This document shows, piece by piece, positions 4,927-6,210 of a stretch of 6,210 nt of DNA. Position 1 is the first letter of the stretch, and the number at the start of each line of letters is the position of its first letter. The stretch is from Bryobacteraceae bacterium (GTDB lineage: Bacteria; Acidobacteriota; Terriglobia; Bryobacterales; Bryobacteraceae): contig CANGVB010000238.1 of assembly GCA_947456995.1 (NCBI GenBank), positions 1-6,210 of the forward strand, in the 5' to 3' direction. Below the pieces are notes generated by a model. The model made no database searches, was not told the origin of the DNA, and saw nothing but the letters and a program-made list of their open reading frames with translations. Both the position numbers and the translations under genes were made by a program.

Positions 4927-6210
4927 ATGAATCGACGCTCCGCACTGCTCACCTGTCTGGCCCCGGTTGCTTTTGGCCAGCAGAGTGCCGATATTATCAG
5001 CCGCATCTCTGGCGGCCAACAGCCAACGATTGCCGTCCCGGACTTTCGGGGCTCAGGCGATGCCCAGCCCTGGATGCAGATCTTCAATCTCACCCTCTTT
5101 GACGAAATCTCCAGCGCCGGGCTCTTCAAGATGGCCCCCAAGAGCTTTTACCCTCTGCAAGTCCCACAACAACCCAATGACTGGAAGGCCCCGGTTGGAG
5201 GCCGCAGCGCTGGCCCCTGGCTTACCGATTGGTCCGGGCCCGTTGTTAAAGCCAACTATCTGGCCATGGGTTACACAGCAATCCAGAACAATCAGTTGGT
5301 TCTCTTCGGTTGGCTCTACGACGTCAATCAGGCTGACCTCACCAACGCCCAAATGTTCGGCAAGGTTTATTTCGGTACGATCGACGAAGCCGGCACAAAG
5401 AAGATCGCCCGCGAATTCGCCGCCGACATCCTGGCCAAGTTCGGTGCAAAGTCCCTGCTCGGCTCCAAGATCTACTTCGTCTCCAACCGCAGCGGCGCAA
5501 AAGAGATCTGGTCGATGGATTATGACGGCTCAAACCAGAAGCCCGTCACCCGCTACAACAGCATCTGCACCACCCCGTCTTTGAGTCGGGACAATTCCAA
5601 ACTCGCCTTCACCAGCTTCCTGCAGGGCAATCCAGGGATTACCGTAATGACGGCAGACTCGGCCCGCCGCCTCACCTTTGTCAATCCCGTCTCCAGCATC
5701 GTCGCCTCCCCAGACTTCACTCCTGACGGAAAATTAATCCTCCTCGCCACCAAAATCGGTGGCGGCTACCAGAACATTTTCAGCGCAAATGCAGACGGCT
5801 CCAACCTCACCAGAATCACCACAGCAAGGGCCGTCGAGACCGAACCGAAGGTAAATCCGCAAAATTCTTCCGAAGTTGTTTTCGTTTCAGGTAGATCCGG
5901 GCCCGCACAAGTCTATAGAATGAATATTAGTGGGTCAGACATTGAACGGCTTACTGACGGTACGGGGCAAGCGGCCAATCCCTCGTGGAATCCGAATGGC
6001 AAAATTATCGCTTTTTCATGGACACGTGGTTTTGAGCCGGGAAATTTTAATATATTCATGATGGACGTCGCGAAACGCGAATTGACACAGTTGACGCATG
6101 GCGCAGGCCGCAATCAGAACCCTGTATGGGGTCCGGATGGCTTGCATATTGCGTTCTGTTCAACTCGCAGCGGCTCTCCCCAAATTTGGACCATGCTTGC
6201 CGACGGAACC
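4927..6210 (+). CDS. tolB: TolB, periplasmic Tol-Pal beta-propeller (3' end outside window)
   Basis: The frame is open from the ATG at 4927 to the window edge, 428 codons, which already approaches the ~430-residue length of typical TolB. The leader MNRRSALLTCLAPVAFGQQS is a short export signal, probably cleaved after AFG. Residues about 30-170 form the alpha/beta N-terminal TolB domain (TIAVPDFRGSG, then FNLTLFDEISSAGLF). From about 180, WD40-like PD40 propeller blades repeat: KIYFVSNRSGAKEIWSMDYD, DFTPDGKLILLATKIG, NPSWNPNGKIIAFSW and NPVWGPDGLHIAFCSTRSG. TolB binds Pal and other outer-membrane partners in the periplasm and is engaged by the TolA-type protein. It lies 9 nt after the upstream stop. 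Codon composition changes sharply near 5820-5850 while reading frame and propeller pattern continue. The end of the gene and pal are off the window. Confidence 0.93.
   Translation, partial: MNRRSALLTCLAPVAFGQQSADIISRISGGQQPTIAVPDFRGSGDAQPWMQIFNLTLFDEISSAGLFKMAPKSFYPLQVPQQPNDWKAPVGGRSAGPWLTDWSGPVVKANYLAMGYTAIQNNQLVLFGWLYDVNQADLTNAQMFGKVYFGTIDEAGTKKIAREFAADILAKFGAKSLLGSKIYFVSNRSGAKEIWSMDYDGSNQKPVTRYNSICTTPSLSRDNSKLAFTSFLQGNPGITVMTADSARRLTFVNPVSSIVASPDFTPDGKLILLATKIGGGYQNIFSANADGSNLTRITTARAVETEPKVNPQNSSEVVFVSGRSGPAQVYRMNISGSDIERLTDGTGQAANPSWNPNGKIIAFSWTRGFEPGNFNIFMMDVAKRELTQLTHGAGRNQNPVWGPDGLHIAFCSTRSGSPQIWTMLADGT

Noticed and set aside
4967..5584. 205-codon plus-strand frame inside tolB
   Set aside because: Overlaps the real TolB frame completely and translates to Ser/Pro/Ala-rich sequence without motifs.

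Overview
The window reads as a chromosomal segment of a Gram-negative (diderm) bacterium. The general style (moderately high GC, RecN divergent to a tolQ-tolR-tolA-tolB cluster, short twin-arginine-like leaders, a secreted cellulase-superfamily hydrolase) fits an Acidobacteriota member, perhaps of the Bryobacterales/Solibacter group. That placement is inference from gene style and was not tested by any search. No phage, transposon, CRISPR or defence system is visible.

Layout. Positions 1-854 (minus strand) hold the N-terminal 284 residues of an exported glycoside hydrolase with a Trp-Asn-Glu-Pro acid/base motif; its 3' end lies outside the window. Divergent from it, 905-1147 (plus) is an unrecognised 80-residue ORF. 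Positions 1148-1222 carry no gene. They hold an 8-bp inverted repeat and what looks like a decayed copy of the 3' part of the neighbouring tRNA. Positions 1223-1312 (minus) are a complete tRNA-Ser(CGA) with an encoded CCA and a perfect TATAAT just upstream. Positions 1337-2998 (minus) are recN, full length.

A 55-bp gap separates recN from the divergent Tol cluster on the plus strand: tolQ (3054-3725), tolR (3732-4178), a TonB/TolA-type periplasm-spanning protein (4153-4917) and tolB (4927 to beyond the window end). Spacings are +6, -26 and +9 nt, so the four genes are almost certainly one transcript. TolQ and TolR form the proton-driven inner-membrane motor, the TolA-like protein carries energy across the periplasm, and TolB is the periplasmic beta-propeller that normally binds Pal. 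pal would be expected just downstream of the window.

The most notable observations are an abrupt change of codon composition inside tolB near 5820-5850 (third-position GC falls from about 76% to about 48%, and C3:G3 from 74:17 to 28:30), and the apparent split tRNA-Ser 3'-end remnant that overlaps the stop codon of the small ORF. Both are compatible with recombination but neither is proof of it. I did not find a convincing undescribed system.
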